This document shows positions 52,993 to 62,177 of a DNA stretch of 64,000 nt, piece by piece. A model generated the notes under the pieces. The model was not told the origin of the DNA and did no database searches. It was given only the letters and a program-made list of their open reading frames with translations. The DNA comes from Betaproteobacteria bacterium. Lineage in GTDB: Bacteria; Pseudomonadota; Gammaproteobacteria; Burkholderiales; Usitatibacteraceae. The stretch covers positions 124,001 through 188,000 of the forward strand of contig JADKJR010000008.1 in assembly GCA_016720925.1 (NCBI GenBank). Direction: 5' to 3'. Both the position numbers and the translations under genes were made by a program. Every line of letters starts with the position of its first letter. Position 1 is the stretch's first letter.

Positions 52993-53453
52993 TTTCCCGC
53001 CACTTTGCAGGCAATCGTCGCTGAGGTGCGCGCGGTATTGGGCCCATTCTCGCCGGCTACGTCATACCGCAAGGTTTCATAAAACTCCTTCAGGTCCATC
53101 GCCGCGAAATTGAGCGATTGCAACTGGCTGGGCGTAAAACCGCCGCAATCCGGGTTCTTGGCGTCGCCCCAGCCACGGCCCAGTTGTGGCCTGCCCTGCT
53201 CGTTGATAATGCGTGCGAGCAAGGAATTGAAACAGCAATAGGTATGGGTTCTTTCCAGGCAAGCGCCGAACAGAAGTTTTTTCGAACAGGCCTCACCGAT
53301 ATCGTGGCAAAGGCGCTGGTCTTTTTTGAGCGCCGTGAATTTTTCCTTCTCCTCGCAACTCATGATTCCGGAATATTGGATGGCGAGAATCGCAATCGTC
53401 CAGGGGCGGGGACCAGCGAAACCAAAAGTTGGAACGCAAGTCGCCTGGATCAC
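52986..53453 (-). CDS. traN: TraN, C-terminal fragment
   Basis: 155 codons: after a one-base break the cysteine-rich C-terminus of TraN reads AILAIQYSGIMSCEEKEKFT, SKKLLFGACLERTHTYCCFN and WGDAKNPDCGGFTPSQLQSL, ending ATIACKVAGKC. It joins the middle part if one G is added to the GGG at 53453-53455 (giving ALAGVIQATC). The stop overlaps the next gene start by seven bases. Together the three pieces (52986-55124) would form a ~710-residue outer-membrane mating-pair stabiliser. Confidence 0.82.
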   Translation of the reverse strand: MIQATCVPTFGFAGPRPWTIAILAIQYSGIMSCEEKEKFTALKKDQRLCHDIGEACSKKLLFGACLERTHTYCCFNSLLARIINEQGRPQLGRGWGDAKNPDCGGFTPSQLQSLNFAAMDLKEFYETLRYDVAGENGPNTARTSATIACKVAGKC

Positions 53454-53775
53454 CCGGCAAGTGCTGAGCTGCTACCAGAGCCGAACATCGATGAGAACCC
53501 GCCCACCACCCAATTGGGCGCATCCGATACAAACAGGGCGTCGAAGGTGTAGCTCGATGTCGCCGCTTTGCTGACGGTACCGACGGCTGCCAACGCAAGG
53601 CTCAGATTGGTGAACAGCCCGAATTTGGTGCCGGCCTTGTTGCAGCAATCGACCAGGCCAAACAATTTTTTCACGCAACGGTTATCGAAGCCCTTGAACA
53701 CCGTGAGCGTGGCCGGGTCCAGGTAGCGCCCGGCCTCGCGGCCCGCTTCCAGCATCGTGACCGCTTCTCGCAAAG
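53450..53775 (-). CDS. traN: TraN, middle fragment
   Basis: In this frame the TraN sequence is EAVTMLEAGREAGRYLDPAT, TVFKGFDNRCVKKLFGLVDC, CNKAGTKFGLFTNLSLALAA, AATSSYTFDALFVSDAPNWV. The open frame itself extends upstream to 53962, but those residues are non-family. The junction to the N-terminal fragment lies near 53768-53775 (GACTTTGCGAGAAGCG), where removing one base restores SDFAEAVTML. Confidence 0.78.
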
Positions 53776-55124
53776 TCCGAATCCGGCGGATGGCCGGTGT
53801 CCCAGCATTGCCCGTTGGTGCAATAGCTTTGGCTGCCGCAGTTGGTGACTTGGCTGGTGGTCGCGTCCTGAATGCGGCACTGGAACGTATGTTCCCGGTG
53901 CAGGCAAACATTCGCGATGTCCTTGTCGTACTCGACGCAGGCGGGAGAGCCAGGCTCTTCAATGCAGGCGCCGAACTTGGGTTGATTGCAATCGCTTCGC
54001 GGATCGTTGTTCACGCAACTGAACGTGTTCGTATAGTTCCAGCAAGCGCGTGTGACCGGCTGAAAATTGATCAATCGGGTCTCAAAGGGCTCCGCACAAG
54101 TGCTGGTGGTTCGCTCACATTTATTCACGATGCCGAGGCTACCAACGGTGGCCGGGAGTGAATTGTCACCATCCGGCAATAGCATGCCGGGGGGAACGCG
54201 AACTTCATTTGAAAAACATTGGTTATCCCAATTGTCGGATTCCTGAATCGTAACGGTCGCCGGCACATCAACGATTGGGCCAAGTGTGACGATCTGCGTG
54301 GCAGGATAAGGATCGCCGGTTACGGGATAGCAGATGCCCACCATCGCGAAATACGTGTCGTCGCCGTTGCATACATTGGTGACGACGTTCGTTTGCGTCT
54401 TGCACGTCCAATCCGGTGCGGAGAGTGAGCCCGATCCCGGCACCGGTGTCGGCCCTTCGATTGCGTTGGCGGGGCACGTGGGGGAATAGCTGACCTGCAC
54501 GTCGAGCCGTTTGTTGCAAGGCGTGTTGAGCTCACGCTTCAAATAGTCGTTGCAGGTCTGGAAATCGTAACGCGCAAGCTGTCCCGCTACCGTTTGTGGG
54601 GCGCATGCGCTGTAATTCCCGGAGACGGCGGCGCCATAGGCACCAGGATTGTTGGCGATGTTGTTTCCGCCGATGACGATGGGGCTGCTACTACTGATGC
54701 CGGCATTCGGATGCTGACTCGGATTGGTTTGGCTGAAATTCACCGCAGCGCAAGATTGCCCGTTGTAGGTGGCATTCGGCGGGGCGTTGCGACAGGCGGC
54801 GATCATGGCAGCGGTGGGTGCGCTCAAATTCGACGCGCCGAAGTAGGCGCTGTTCGCATCGCTGCTTGTATAGTTCGGCACGGTGCTCGATGCCGTGCCG
54901 GTGTTGATCTTGTTTTTGGTGGTGGCATTGTTGGCCTGGCCGAAGGCCTTGGCCTGGTTGTGGGCCGCATTCATGTCCGGGGTCTGCGCGTGTGTTTTGC
55001 CTGCGGCCATGAACAACACGACCAGCATTGCAAACCCCATGGCGTGCCAGGACCGCTTCCAGATCGCGGCAATCCCGCAGACGAAAGCGCAACAGCCCAA
55101 CGCAAACAAGGCGCGTTCGTTCAA
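53682..55124 (-). CDS. traN: TraN, N-terminal fragment
   Basis: A 480-codon frame whose first ~450 codons are TraN: signal peptide around MGFAMLVVLFMAAGKTHAQ (ATG 55040; a TTG at 55124 is the alternative), then a Cys- and Asn-rich extracellular region with CAPQTVAGQLARYDFQTCND, TCKTQTNVVTNVCNGDDTYF, NKCERTTSTCAEPFETRLIN and CNQPKFGACIEEPGSPACVE. TraN is an outer-membrane protein that binds recipient-cell receptors. After QCWDTGHPPDSDF the frame becomes non-TraN, marking the break. Confidence 0.85.
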   Translation of the reverse strand: MNERALFALGCCAFVCGIAAIWKRSWHAMGFAMLVVLFMAAGKTHAQTPDMNAAHNQAKAFGQANNATTKNKINTGTASSTVPNYTSSDANSAYFGASNLSAPTAAMIAACRNAPPNATYNGQSCAAVNFSQTNPSQHPNAGISSSSPIVIGGNNIANNPGAYGAAVSGNYSACAPQTVAGQLARYDFQTCNDYLKRELNTPCNKRLDVQVSYSPTCPANAIEGPTPVPGSGSLSAPDWTCKTQTNVVTNVCNGDDTYFAMVGICYPVTGDPYPATQIVTLGPIVDVPATVTIQESDNWDNQCFSNEVRVPPGMLLPDGDNSLPATVGSLGIVNKCERTTSTCAEPFETRLINFQPVTRACWNYTNTFSCVNNDPRSDCNQPKFGACIEEPGSPACVEYDKDIANVCLHREHTFQCRIQDATTSQVTNCGSQSYCTNGQCWDTGHPPDSDFARSGHDAGSGPRGRALPGPGHAHGVQGLR

Positions 55125-55794
55125 AGGGGACCCTAAGCTTATTCAGAAAGTACGTTCCCTGAGGACTCAAGGCAGGCTTACGCTCAATGATCGCCTGAAC
55201 CGCATAGTCCAAGGTGACGTCGCCCGCCACCAGGCCGTAGTCGACGCTTTTGCGGCACGTGGCATCTTTACATCCGCCCACCATTGCGCCCGGCTTGGCG
55301 AGCGCTACGGCCGGTACGGCGGTTACACCCATGCTGGCGTATAGCGAAGGATCGATTTGCCAAGCGACCTTGCGTGTGCCGATCAGCGCTTGTGCCTTCT
55401 TCGCGGTTTTCAGCATCGAATTTTCGTGTAGACCGCGCAATACCAGGACGGCGCCGGCGCGCTCGGCCTGGGTCAGAATGCGCTCGAAGGACGCCGGGGG
55501 AATGGTGAAAGAGACGAACACGAATAAATCACCCTGCGAAAGTGCGGCCACACTGCCGCGCTGCATTTGTTGGTACCTGTCCGCGATGTTGCCGATATCG
55601 ACGTTGGGGGCACGCGCGGCAGGAACTACCGGAAAGCTCGGCGCCGGCGCGTTCTGCAGTTCCTTCGCGGTCGGGAACTTCGGTACCGGGGCATTCCGGA
55701 TCTCGGCATCCGTCGGCAAGATCGGTTGCGCGGCGAAGGCATGCGCCGTCCACCAGAGTGCCGCAAAAGTTAGCGCGCTAATAGAACGTGACAC
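55121..55794 (-). CDS. trbC: F-type pilus assembly protein TrbC
   Basis: About 223 residues: signal peptide (ISALTFAALWWTAHAFAAQ), then a periplasmic thioredoxin-like domain with LSQGDLFVFVSFTIPPASFE, AVLVLRGLHENSMLKTAKKA, VTAVPAVALAKPGAMVGGCK and GLVAGDVTLDYAVQAIIERK. This matches the TrbC family of F-type systems, required for pilus assembly. The given frame continues past the natural end (YFLNKLR) to 54691 in antisense of nothing familiar; one extra G at 55131-55133 would give KLRGPL then stop at 55121, so the listed end is the corrected one. Confidence 0.82.
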
Positions 55795-56788
55795 AGCAAT
55801 TGTTCTTTCTGAAAATTTGGTAGACGAAGTCCTCGCCTTTGTAAGGGAACTCGCGCCCGGCGCCCCATAGGACGTTGGTTCGTCCGATCGGCTGGCAGCA
55901 TTGGCCGGCGATCTTCGCGGTCTGTGGAATCGGATACACCATCTCGAATTTGTATTGCTGCCGGTTCATGATCGGCTCAGGCCAAGAATGCGGATCGCAC
56001 ATGGCGGCCGGGCCGTAAGTGGCCCGGGTGATAAACATGCGATGCATTTTCGCGGCCAGGCGCTCCGCGATCAGGGTCGAGGCCATCACGCCGCCTTGGT
56101 GTTGCGCAACGTGGCCGGTAAAGGGGTAAAGGCTGCCTTGGCAACCGGCGCACCAGAATAGTGGCGCCAGCGGCATGGAGATCGTTGCCGCCACACAGTC
56201 GGCGCCGCACACGGCAGTCGAAACAGGGTTGGCGAAAAGGATCGCTTCGGGCGAAAGGATCGACGATAGTTCGTCGTCATTCCACAGCGGATCAATTTCG
56301 GTGAGATAGGCAATATCGAAAGGCGCCTTCTCGACGCACGAGAACTCCAATATCGCTTCCAGCCAACTGAGGATCGGATTCACGTACCAATGCGCCTGAT
56401 AAAAACTGTTGCGTAGCGTGTTCTCCGCACGCCCGACATCGCCCTTCGGGCGAGTCATGCCGCCGCCGATCTCGATGCCCCCCAATCCTGCGAGACAAAA
56501 TGGGGTGCGCGTCACATCGACCATGCGCGCGGGTTCCCAAAACCCGATGGCAACACCGATTTTGGGCGGGTAGCCCGGACAAACGCAGATGGGACTGCCG
56601 AAGTTGGAATACATCTCATCTTGGGAAAGTGTGACCAACGGTACGCTGCCGATTGAGAAGGGGAATAGGCAGGACCAGCAAATGTCGGTGATGGGATTGG
56701 GAAACGCACCCTGGCAACCCGCCGCGTGCGCGCGAGGAGCGACGGCAAGCCCGATTAGCGCGCAAAGCAGAAAAACGACCCTTCTCAT
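55778..56788 (-). CDS. traU: F-type conjugation protein TraU
   Basis: 336 residues with a signal peptide (VVFLLCALIGLAVAPRAHAA) and the TraU sequence: NPITDICWSCLFPFSIGSVP, GSPICVCPGYPPKIGVAIGF, EPARMVDVTRTPFCLAGLGG and many paired cysteines to CCQPIGRTNVLWG. TraU is a periplasmic, disulfide-rich protein essential for DNA transfer. The start overlaps the traW stop (ATGA); the end overlaps trbC by 17 bases. Confidence 0.95.
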   Translation of the reverse strand: MRRVVFLLCALIGLAVAPRAHAAGCQGAFPNPITDICWSCLFPFSIGSVPLVTLSQDEMYSNFGSPICVCPGYPPKIGVAIGFWEPARMVDVTRTPFCLAGLGGIEIGGGMTRPKGDVGRAENTLRNSFYQAHWYVNPILSWLEAILEFSCVEKAPFDIAYLTEIDPLWNDDELSSILSPEAILFANPVSTAVCGADCVAATISMPLAPLFWCAGCQGSLYPFTGHVAQHQGGVMASTLIAERLAAKMHRMFITRATYGPAAMCDPHSWPEPIMNRQQYKFEMVYPIPQTAKIAGQCCQPIGRTNVLWGAGREFPYKGEDFVYQIFRKNNCCVTFY

Positions 56789-57414
56789 AGCAACACCTCA
56801 TCGATGCGCAGGCGCTTGCCTTCCTGGTTCACGACAGTGGGAACACGCGTGACACCGAGTTTCGACGTGATTGCGCCGTTCTGATCGAAATAGATCGGCA
56901 CTTTCCATTCGCGCATCAGTTTCATGTAGGAGCCGGCGACCAGAATGGGTGTGACGCGCTCGCCTTTTTCATCGATCACGCGTTTCGCATAGGCGGCCTG
57001 CGCCGGGTCGCGTGCGTCAAAGAAAAGTAGTGTCTTGGTCATGGCGCGGGTGTCGAGCGGATTGATTTGCGTGCCGGCCGCGATCAAGACGTTGTTCTTG
57101 TCGTCATAGACGTTCGCCGGAACCGTGAACGTCGGATCGAAATAAAAGGTGCGCGCGGCAATAGCCGCGGTGAAGCCCGGCAACGGTTTCGGATTTTCGA
57201 TCTGCTGCTTGACGCGCTCCTGGGCGGCGCGCTTTTCTTTCTCGAACTCGCCCGCCGCTTCTTTCTCCTTCAACGTTTTATGGATGACGGCAAGCAGATC
57301 TTCCTCCGCGATGGGATACGTGGGACCCAGCGTGCCCAAGTGCTCGGCATTGGCCGCGATTGCGACCGTAGCCGCCATCGCGAGCACCACGCGAAAGACG
57401 CTAGTAGATGACAT
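56785..57414 (-). CDS. traW: F-type conjugation protein TraW
   Basis: 209 residues from ATG 57414; a TTG 12 bases upstream is the alternative. Signal peptide (VFRVVLAMAATVAIAANA), then the TraW hallmark EHLGTLGPTYPIAEEDLLAV, a charged helix (TLKEKEAAGEFEKEKRAAQE) and the C-terminal IYFDQNGAITSKLGVTRVPT. TraW is a periplasmic pilus assembly protein that interacts with TrbC. The gene overlaps the S26 peptidase gene by 14 bases. Confidence 0.93.
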   Translation of the reverse strand: MSSTSVFRVVLAMAATVAIAANAEHLGTLGPTYPIAEEDLLAVIHKTLKEKEAAGEFEKEKRAAQERVKQQIENPKPLPGFTAAIAARTFYFDPTFTVPANVYDDKNNVLIAAGTQINPLDTRAMTKTLLFFDARDPAQAAYAKRVIDEKGERVTPILVAGSYMKLMREWKVPIYFDQNGAITSKLGVTRVPTVVNQEGKRLRIDEVLL

Positions 57415-57937
57415 GCGCGCGGCCAATGAGCTGCTTCACGTTGATCAGGCCGGTCAAGGCGTAGCGCGAGTCGAGGCTGTCTTTGTGGTCGGACTGGACG
57501 TACAGGTAGCCTTCGGGAATCTTCCCGGGGGCAATGATGTCGAGCGGCTTGCCGGCACGCGAGGTTTCTTTGGCCGTGCCCACCAGTCTGCCGTTGACGA
57601 ATACCTCGCGGCCTTGCACGGAAATTTCATCACCGGCAACGCCGGCCACGCGCTTCAGGAACATCGTGCCGGGGGCGTAGGGGCCGCCGCCATGCCAGTA
57701 GAAGGCGGTGATGTCGCCTTTGCTTGGCGCTCGGCCGCGCTCGATAACGTAATAGTCCCCCGGCAGGCTGTAAGTCACATTGGCCCCCAGCATGTAGAAC
57801 TGATGCAAGACCAGAAGTGTTGCCACGGGCAGTGCGTACCAGAACCAGTGCCGACGCATATGCGCATCCCAGCGCACGAACGATACGCGGGCGCGGCTGT
57901 AATAGGCTTCAAGGAAATTCATGGGTAAGGCCGTCAT
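57401..57937 (-). CDS. S26-family signal peptidase (TraF/TrhF type)
   Basis: 178 residues from the ATG at 57937, which overlaps the trbI stop (ATGA); the frame is open upstream but that sequence is trbI. One N-terminal membrane helix (HWFWYALPVATLLVLHQFYM) anchors a periplasmic S26 domain: the serine probably lies in NVTYSLPGDYYVIERG and the lysine in MFLKRVAGVAGDEISV, followed by LYVQSDHKDSLDSRYALTG. Such peptidases mature the pilin or other transfer proteins. The name TraF is used for it in RP4-like systems, so no symbol is assigned to avoid confusion. Confidence 0.9.
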   Translation of the reverse strand: MTALPMNFLEAYYSRARVSFVRWDAHMRRHWFWYALPVATLLVLHQFYMLGANVTYSLPGDYYVIERGRAPSKGDITAFYWHGGGPYAPGTMFLKRVAGVAGDEISVQGREVFVNGRLVGTAKETSRAGKPLDIIAPGKIPEGYLYVQSDHKDSLDSRYALTGLINVKQLIGRAHVIY

Positions 57938-58299
57938 GGGGATTTGGTGGCAAGCCGCGCCTTCAGCTCGTCGGTGTAGTCCTTGATGCCGTTGCTTGCG
58001 ACCACCGCGGACCGGTTTAGCAAGACACAGCCGCACTCGGTGGGCAACTGTTTCAACGCGGCATCCAGTCGCTTGCCGAAGTCCTGGGCGAGATCGACCG
58101 CCCTCGCCCGCTCCGCCTCACTTGAGTTGGGCTTCAGAATGAGCGCGCTGAATTCCTTCTCCTTCTCCTTGTAGATGTCGAGGACATCGACCACGGCATA
58201 ACGTACGGCGCCGCGCGCGCTGAGCCAATTGTTGCCGGCAATCAGTGCCGCCGATATCAGCACCGCGACGGCGACCACCATCACGTTTTTCATTTCCAT
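57934..58299 (-). CDS. trbI: F-type conjugation protein TrbI
   Basis: 121 residues: one N-terminal membrane helix (NVMVVAVAVLISAALIAGNN) and a periplasmic helical domain (VVDVLDIYKEKEKEFSALIL) with CGCVLLNRSAVVASNGIKDY, the pattern of F TrbI, an inner-membrane protein that affects pilus retraction. It overlaps traC by 10 bases and the peptidase gene by 4. Confidence 0.85.
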   Translation of the reverse strand: MEMKNVMVVAVAVLISAALIAGNNWLSARGAVRYAVVDVLDIYKEKEKEFSALILKPNSSEAERARAVDLAQDFGKRLDAALKQLPTECGCVLLNRSAVVASNGIKDYTDELKARLATKSP

Positions 58300-60911
58300 G
58301 CCGTGTTCCGTGTCCGCAGCACATCCTCGGTCGCTTCGTCTAGCGTCATGCCGCGCTGCTTGCGGCTCTTGAGTGCGGTGAAGTCTTCGGCCTTGGAACT
58401 GAATTGCAGCAGCGTGTAGGGGTCGATGTAGCAGCGCATCACCGCTTTTACGCCGGGGCCGCTGACGAGCACTTCGGAGAACACGCCCTCCTCCGTGCGC
58501 AGACCTTGCAGGGCACGCAGGAAGCCCGGATCATCGGCGTAAATGCCTTTGCCTTTGATGACTTCGAGGGCTTCTGCTTTTTGTCGCAGATAGCAGCGCC
58601 AATCGCTGTTTTTGAGTGCCGATTGCGCGGCAGGCGACAAGTCGTAGTCGGTGATGTTCTGTGTCGCCGTCACGAAAGCGCCGCCGTATTTACGCGCCCG
58701 GCGGTAGCCGGCGTCGATGAACTTGGCGGACGCGGAAGATTCCACACCCTGGTCGCCGGATACCGTGCCCAGCAAGTCCCATGCTTCATCGAGAATGACG
58801 AGCTTCCGCTGGTCGCGCGGGCTCAAATACATGTCGTAGGTAATCCGGTACATCATGATGAACAGGATCACCGCGCGCAGGTCTTTCTTGGAGTTAAGTT
58901 CTTCCAGCTCGAGGACGGTGAAAAAGTTGTCGAAGCGGATATTGGCGTCACCTTCGAAGTAGCGGCCGTAGGCGCCGTCGCGCGTGTAGTTGAAAAGCAG
59001 TGTGGCAAGGTCGCGGATACGCTGGTCCGGCTGTGTGTTCTCGTCGGCGTCGATGCGCCCGGTCTTGAGCAGCTCGTACAGATCGGTGATGGTGGCTTGG
59101 TTGCCCTTCTCGTTCCACACTCGCATGATGGCCGGCGCAAGATTCGCATAGCTCAGGTTATCGAGGTCTTTTTTCGGGCTCATCATCTGGGCGATAAGCG
59201 GCTGCAGCAGTTCCATTTCCTCCTTGATATCGACCACGAAGGTGAACGGATTGAGTTTGATGTCCTTCTCCGGCGTGAACTCGATGAAATCGCCGTTGAA
59301 CGATTCGCACAAGTTTTCGTAGGAACGGCCGATGTCGATAATCCACACGCGCCCGCCGATGGACGCGTAACTGGAGGCCACATCGTTAACGAACACCGAC
59401 TTCCCGGAACCGGACGCGCCGGCAACGGCGACGTTGAAGTTACCGGCCTTGTTGTCGAAGAAATCGAAGGTCGTGATCTGGCCGCGCCGTCCGGCGAGAA
59501 TCATGGTCGGCGTCTCAGTCCCACTCCATTCGCCCATCAGCGGGGCCAGGTGCACCGCGTTGGATGACAACTTGGTGCTGGTGAGCTTGAACGACTCCAG
59601 GTCCTTGTAGAAATCCGTGGACAGCGCCATGGGGACATGCGATAGCAGGCCCGGGAGCTGCACCCGTTCCGTCAAATTGATATCAAAGCCCTTGGATGCC
59701 CAAATCGAGCGCGCCACCTGTTCCTCGCGCTGCAGGGTGTCGTTGGTCGCAAACAGCGCCAGGCTGTGGTACATATCGACCAGCGTTTCGCCCCGGTCGA
59801 TGGCTTTCAACGCGAGATCCCAATCCTGCTTTTGCTGCTGCATCTGCGGCATGTATTTCGCCATCTTGGACTCGGCGTTTTGCGTGGCGCGCGCTTGCCG
59901 CAATTGCGCTTCATTGGTCACCGCGTCGCGATTCTTGAAGTAAACCCCCATCGTGATCATGAACGGACAGCCGTATTGCAATGCGCCCTGAAACAGGTCG
60001 CCGATCAGGCCCGACATCTGCCACAGTGCGAACACCCTCGGGTAGGTCTTGACGGAGTAATTGCGCAGCGCGACATGCTCGGCAAGGCTTTCTTTCCAAA
60101 ACACGATCTTGTCCGGGCGGATCGACGTGTGGGTATCGCGGTCAATGATCTGATCGCGAATATCCTTGTATTCGTCGTATTCGATCCATACGCCATCCTC
60201 GAACATGCGCTGCGGGTTAAGCAAGTCCGCGTTCCAGTTGATCAGATCGTCGGGATTCCACTGACGGCTGGGAAAGCCGGCGGCGCGCAAGGTCGAGCGC
60301 ATGCCGATGCGCATCATCTTGAGTTCCTTGATGAGCGCCAGGTTGTCGACGTTGCCGGGTACCACGTAACTGATGATGCAACGGTAGACCCGAACCAAGC
60401 TGCCCACGGTGGGTGCTAACGGCTCGCGCGCGGCCTTCTTCAGATAGTCCACGCGACGGCGCACCATGGCGCGGTAGGGATTCACATTGCGCTCCGGTCG
60501 GCCATAGGTGCTGCTGTAGCCTTCGTCGCGCTTGTCGGCAATGCGGCGAGCCCCGTAGGCACGCGCCGTGTGACTGATGCGCGGGCTGGCGAGGAGGCTC
60601 ACTTGCACGCCGGTCGCATCGGGATTGTGCGCGTACAAAGCACTGAGGATCTGAGCCATATCGCCGTCCGCGCCGGTTTGCGGCGAAACCTCGACCACGA
60701 AGCCGATGGAATCGACATTGATAAAAATCTCGTCATCCTCTTTCCACGATGAGTACGGCAACCAGCTGGCGAGTTGGGACGCGCTGAATTCATCCGGGTC
60801 GATACTGGATTTCTTGGTCGGGCGCGCCTGGCTTTTAACCTGGTCCGTCCAACCTCGAAACCGATCAACGAAGCGCTCGAACGAATAGCCCTCATTCGTC
60901 GCGTCGGTCAT
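58290..60911 (-). CDS. traC: conjugation ATPase TraC (VirB4-like)
   Basis: 873 residues of the F-type TraC ATPase, which powers pilus assembly at the cytoplasmic face. The N-terminal TraC domain includes LASWLPYSSWKEDDEIFINV and GFVVEVSPQTGADGDMAQIL; the Walker A motif VAGASGSGKSVFVNDV is at about residues 495-510 and the Walker B KLVILDEAWDLLG at about 700-712. GAFVTATQNITDYDLSPAAQ and the C-terminal SKAEDFTALKSRK are also typical. Start overlaps traV stop by four bases. It is intact and full length. Confidence 0.95.
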   Translation of the reverse strand: MTDATNEGYSFERFVDRFRGWTDQVKSQARPTKKSSIDPDEFSASQLASWLPYSSWKEDDEIFINVDSIGFVVEVSPQTGADGDMAQILSALYAHNPDATGVQVSLLASPRISHTARAYGARRIADKRDEGYSSTYGRPERNVNPYRAMVRRRVDYLKKAAREPLAPTVGSLVRVYRCIISYVVPGNVDNLALIKELKMMRIGMRSTLRAAGFPSRQWNPDDLINWNADLLNPQRMFEDGVWIEYDEYKDIRDQIIDRDTHTSIRPDKIVFWKESLAEHVALRNYSVKTYPRVFALWQMSGLIGDLFQGALQYGCPFMITMGVYFKNRDAVTNEAQLRQARATQNAESKMAKYMPQMQQQKQDWDLALKAIDRGETLVDMYHSLALFATNDTLQREEQVARSIWASKGFDINLTERVQLPGLLSHVPMALSTDFYKDLESFKLTSTKLSSNAVHLAPLMGEWSGTETPTMILAGRRGQITTFDFFDNKAGNFNVAVAGASGSGKSVFVNDVASSYASIGGRVWIIDIGRSYENLCESFNGDFIEFTPEKDIKLNPFTFVVDIKEEMELLQPLIAQMMSPKKDLDNLSYANLAPAIMRVWNEKGNQATITDLYELLKTGRIDADENTQPDQRIRDLATLLFNYTRDGAYGRYFEGDANIRFDNFFTVLELEELNSKKDLRAVILFIMMYRITYDMYLSPRDQRKLVILDEAWDLLGTVSGDQGVESSASAKFIDAGYRRARKYGGAFVTATQNITDYDLSPAAQSALKNSDWRCYLRQKAEALEVIKGKGIYADDPGFLRALQGLRTEEGVFSEVLVSGPGVKAVMRCYIDPYTLLQFSSKAEDFTALKSRKQRGMTLDEATEDVLRTRNTAWK

Positions 60912-61465
60912 TGTTTGCCCTCGGTCACGACGGCCGGGAATGTCGGCGCATTGGCGCTGCTCTGCTGCGACGCCGGCTGCGGAGCGACTTCCGACAGGGG
61001 AGCGTTTTTCAACGTGGCGGGCGCGAACTCGGGGCGGATGTTGCGCCGATTGTGTTCGATCACCCAGCGACCGGGATCAACGGTGAGGTAGACGTACATT
61101 TGGTCGTGCAAGTCGCCGTCGGAGTCTTCCCACGGCGCAATCCACAAGCGCAAGACGCGCGGTGCGGAACGCAGCGCGGTACCCGTGTTCGCAATCGTCC
61201 GGCGCTTGATGCCCGCGTCTTGCATAGACGCGGCAACCGCTTCCGGCGAAGCCGCCGGCTTTGTTCCCGCCTCAGCGGATGTTTGTGAAACCAATCCGGG
61301 TAGATTCCCGGAAAGCGAATTCATGTAAGCGCCTGAAGCCGACATGCAAGGCACGCCCTCGGGCGCCTGGCACTTAAACTTGGCGTCGGAATCGAGCCCT
61401 GTGCCGATCGACGCACAACCGGAAAGCGCGGATACAAGGACAGCAGAAAAAATGACGAGTCTCAT
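60908..61465 (-). CDS. traV: conjugation lipoprotein TraV
   Basis: 185 residues with a lipobox (VLVSALSGCAS) and the TraV cysteines in DSDAKFKCQAPEGVPCMSAS, then a Ser/Ala/Pro-rich linker and PRVLRLWIAPWEDSDGDLHD. TraV is the outer-membrane lipoprotein that anchors TraK and TraB in the core complex (VirB7 analogue). It lies between dsbC and traC in the operon. Confidence 0.93.
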   Translation of the reverse strand: MRLVIFSAVLVSALSGCASIGTGLDSDAKFKCQAPEGVPCMSASGAYMNSLSGNLPGLVSQTSAEAGTKPAASPEAVAASMQDAGIKRRTIANTGTALRSAPRVLRLWIAPWEDSDGDLHDQMYVYLTVDPGRWVIEHNRRNIRPEFAPATLKNAPLSEVAPQPASQQSSANAPTFPAVVTEGKQ

Positions 61466-61472
61466 GGCTTAC

Positions 61473-62177
61473 TTACTCTTTCGTGGTGAGAAACGCGTCG
61501 ATCTGCGCGGCGCTGGCAGCGCCGGGCAGCACGCGGCCGTACTGGTTGATCAAGGTCGGCGTCCCGGTAACGCCAAGACGTCCCGCCAGGGCAATATTTC
61601 GCTGAATGGGATTGGGACACGTCAACGCCGCCGGCGTGGTCCCGCCGGCAAGTAGGCGTGCCCACGACTTGGCTGGGTCGGGAGAACACCACACGCTGAC
61701 CGCGCGCGGCGCGCTATCCGGATTCAGGAGCACGAAGGGGAACGTGTAGAGCGTCACATCGGCTAGCTTCGCAAGCTCACTCTCAAGCTTGCGACAATAG
61801 CTGCAGTCAGGATCGCTAAAAATCGCCAGGCTGCGCGAGCCCGCGCCGCGGACGACTTTGATTGCGTCGGCGAGAGGCAAATCGCTGAAGGCCACACGGG
61901 TCGTTTGGCGCACGACATCAGTCGTTAAGTCCTGCTGATTGCTCATGTCGAACAAGTGGCCGAAAAAGAAGTAGCGCCCGGTCGCTTCGACATACATCAC
62001 GTTTTTGCCGGCGACGACCTCGAACACACCCGGCACCGGTGTGGGCTTGATCGTCTCGAATGAAGTAGCCGGGTAGAGCTTGGCCAGGGTCGCGGCAATG
62101 GGTGGGGTGTTTTCGGCGCCGGCTGCCGTTAGCGCGCTAACGGCCAACGCAACGCCGGCTGCGACGCGCTTAATCAT
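61473..62177 (-). CDS. dsbC: DsbC-like thiol-disulfide isomerase of the transfer operon
   Basis: 234 residues from ATG 62177 (8-base overlap with traB stop; the open frame extends upstream into traB). Signal peptide (AAGVALAVSALTAAGA), the DsbC N-terminal dimerisation region (PVPGVFEVVAGKNVMYVEAT), and a thioredoxin domain with C125-S-Y-C128 in IFSDPDCSYCRKLESEL and cis-proline near GVTGTPTLINQYG. Operon-encoded DsbC proteins refold the cysteine-rich transfer proteins TraU and TraN. Gene name by family. Confidence 0.9.
   Translation of the reverse strand: MIKRVAAGVALAVSALTAAGAENTPPIAATLAKLYPATSFETIKPTPVPGVFEVVAGKNVMYVEATGRYFFFGHLFDMSNQQDLTTDVVRQTTRVAFSDLPLADAIKVVRGAGSRSLAIFSDPDCSYCRKLESELAKLADVTLYTFPFVLLNPDSAPRAVSVWCSPDPAKSWARLLAGGTTPAALTCPNPIQRNIALAGRLGVTGTPTLINQYGRVLPGAASAAQIDAFLTTKE

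Noticed and set aside
54691..55120. Long C-terminal extension of TrbC
   Set aside because: Residues after the expected end are Arg/Gly-rich and overlap traN in another frame; they result from a probable one-base deletion.
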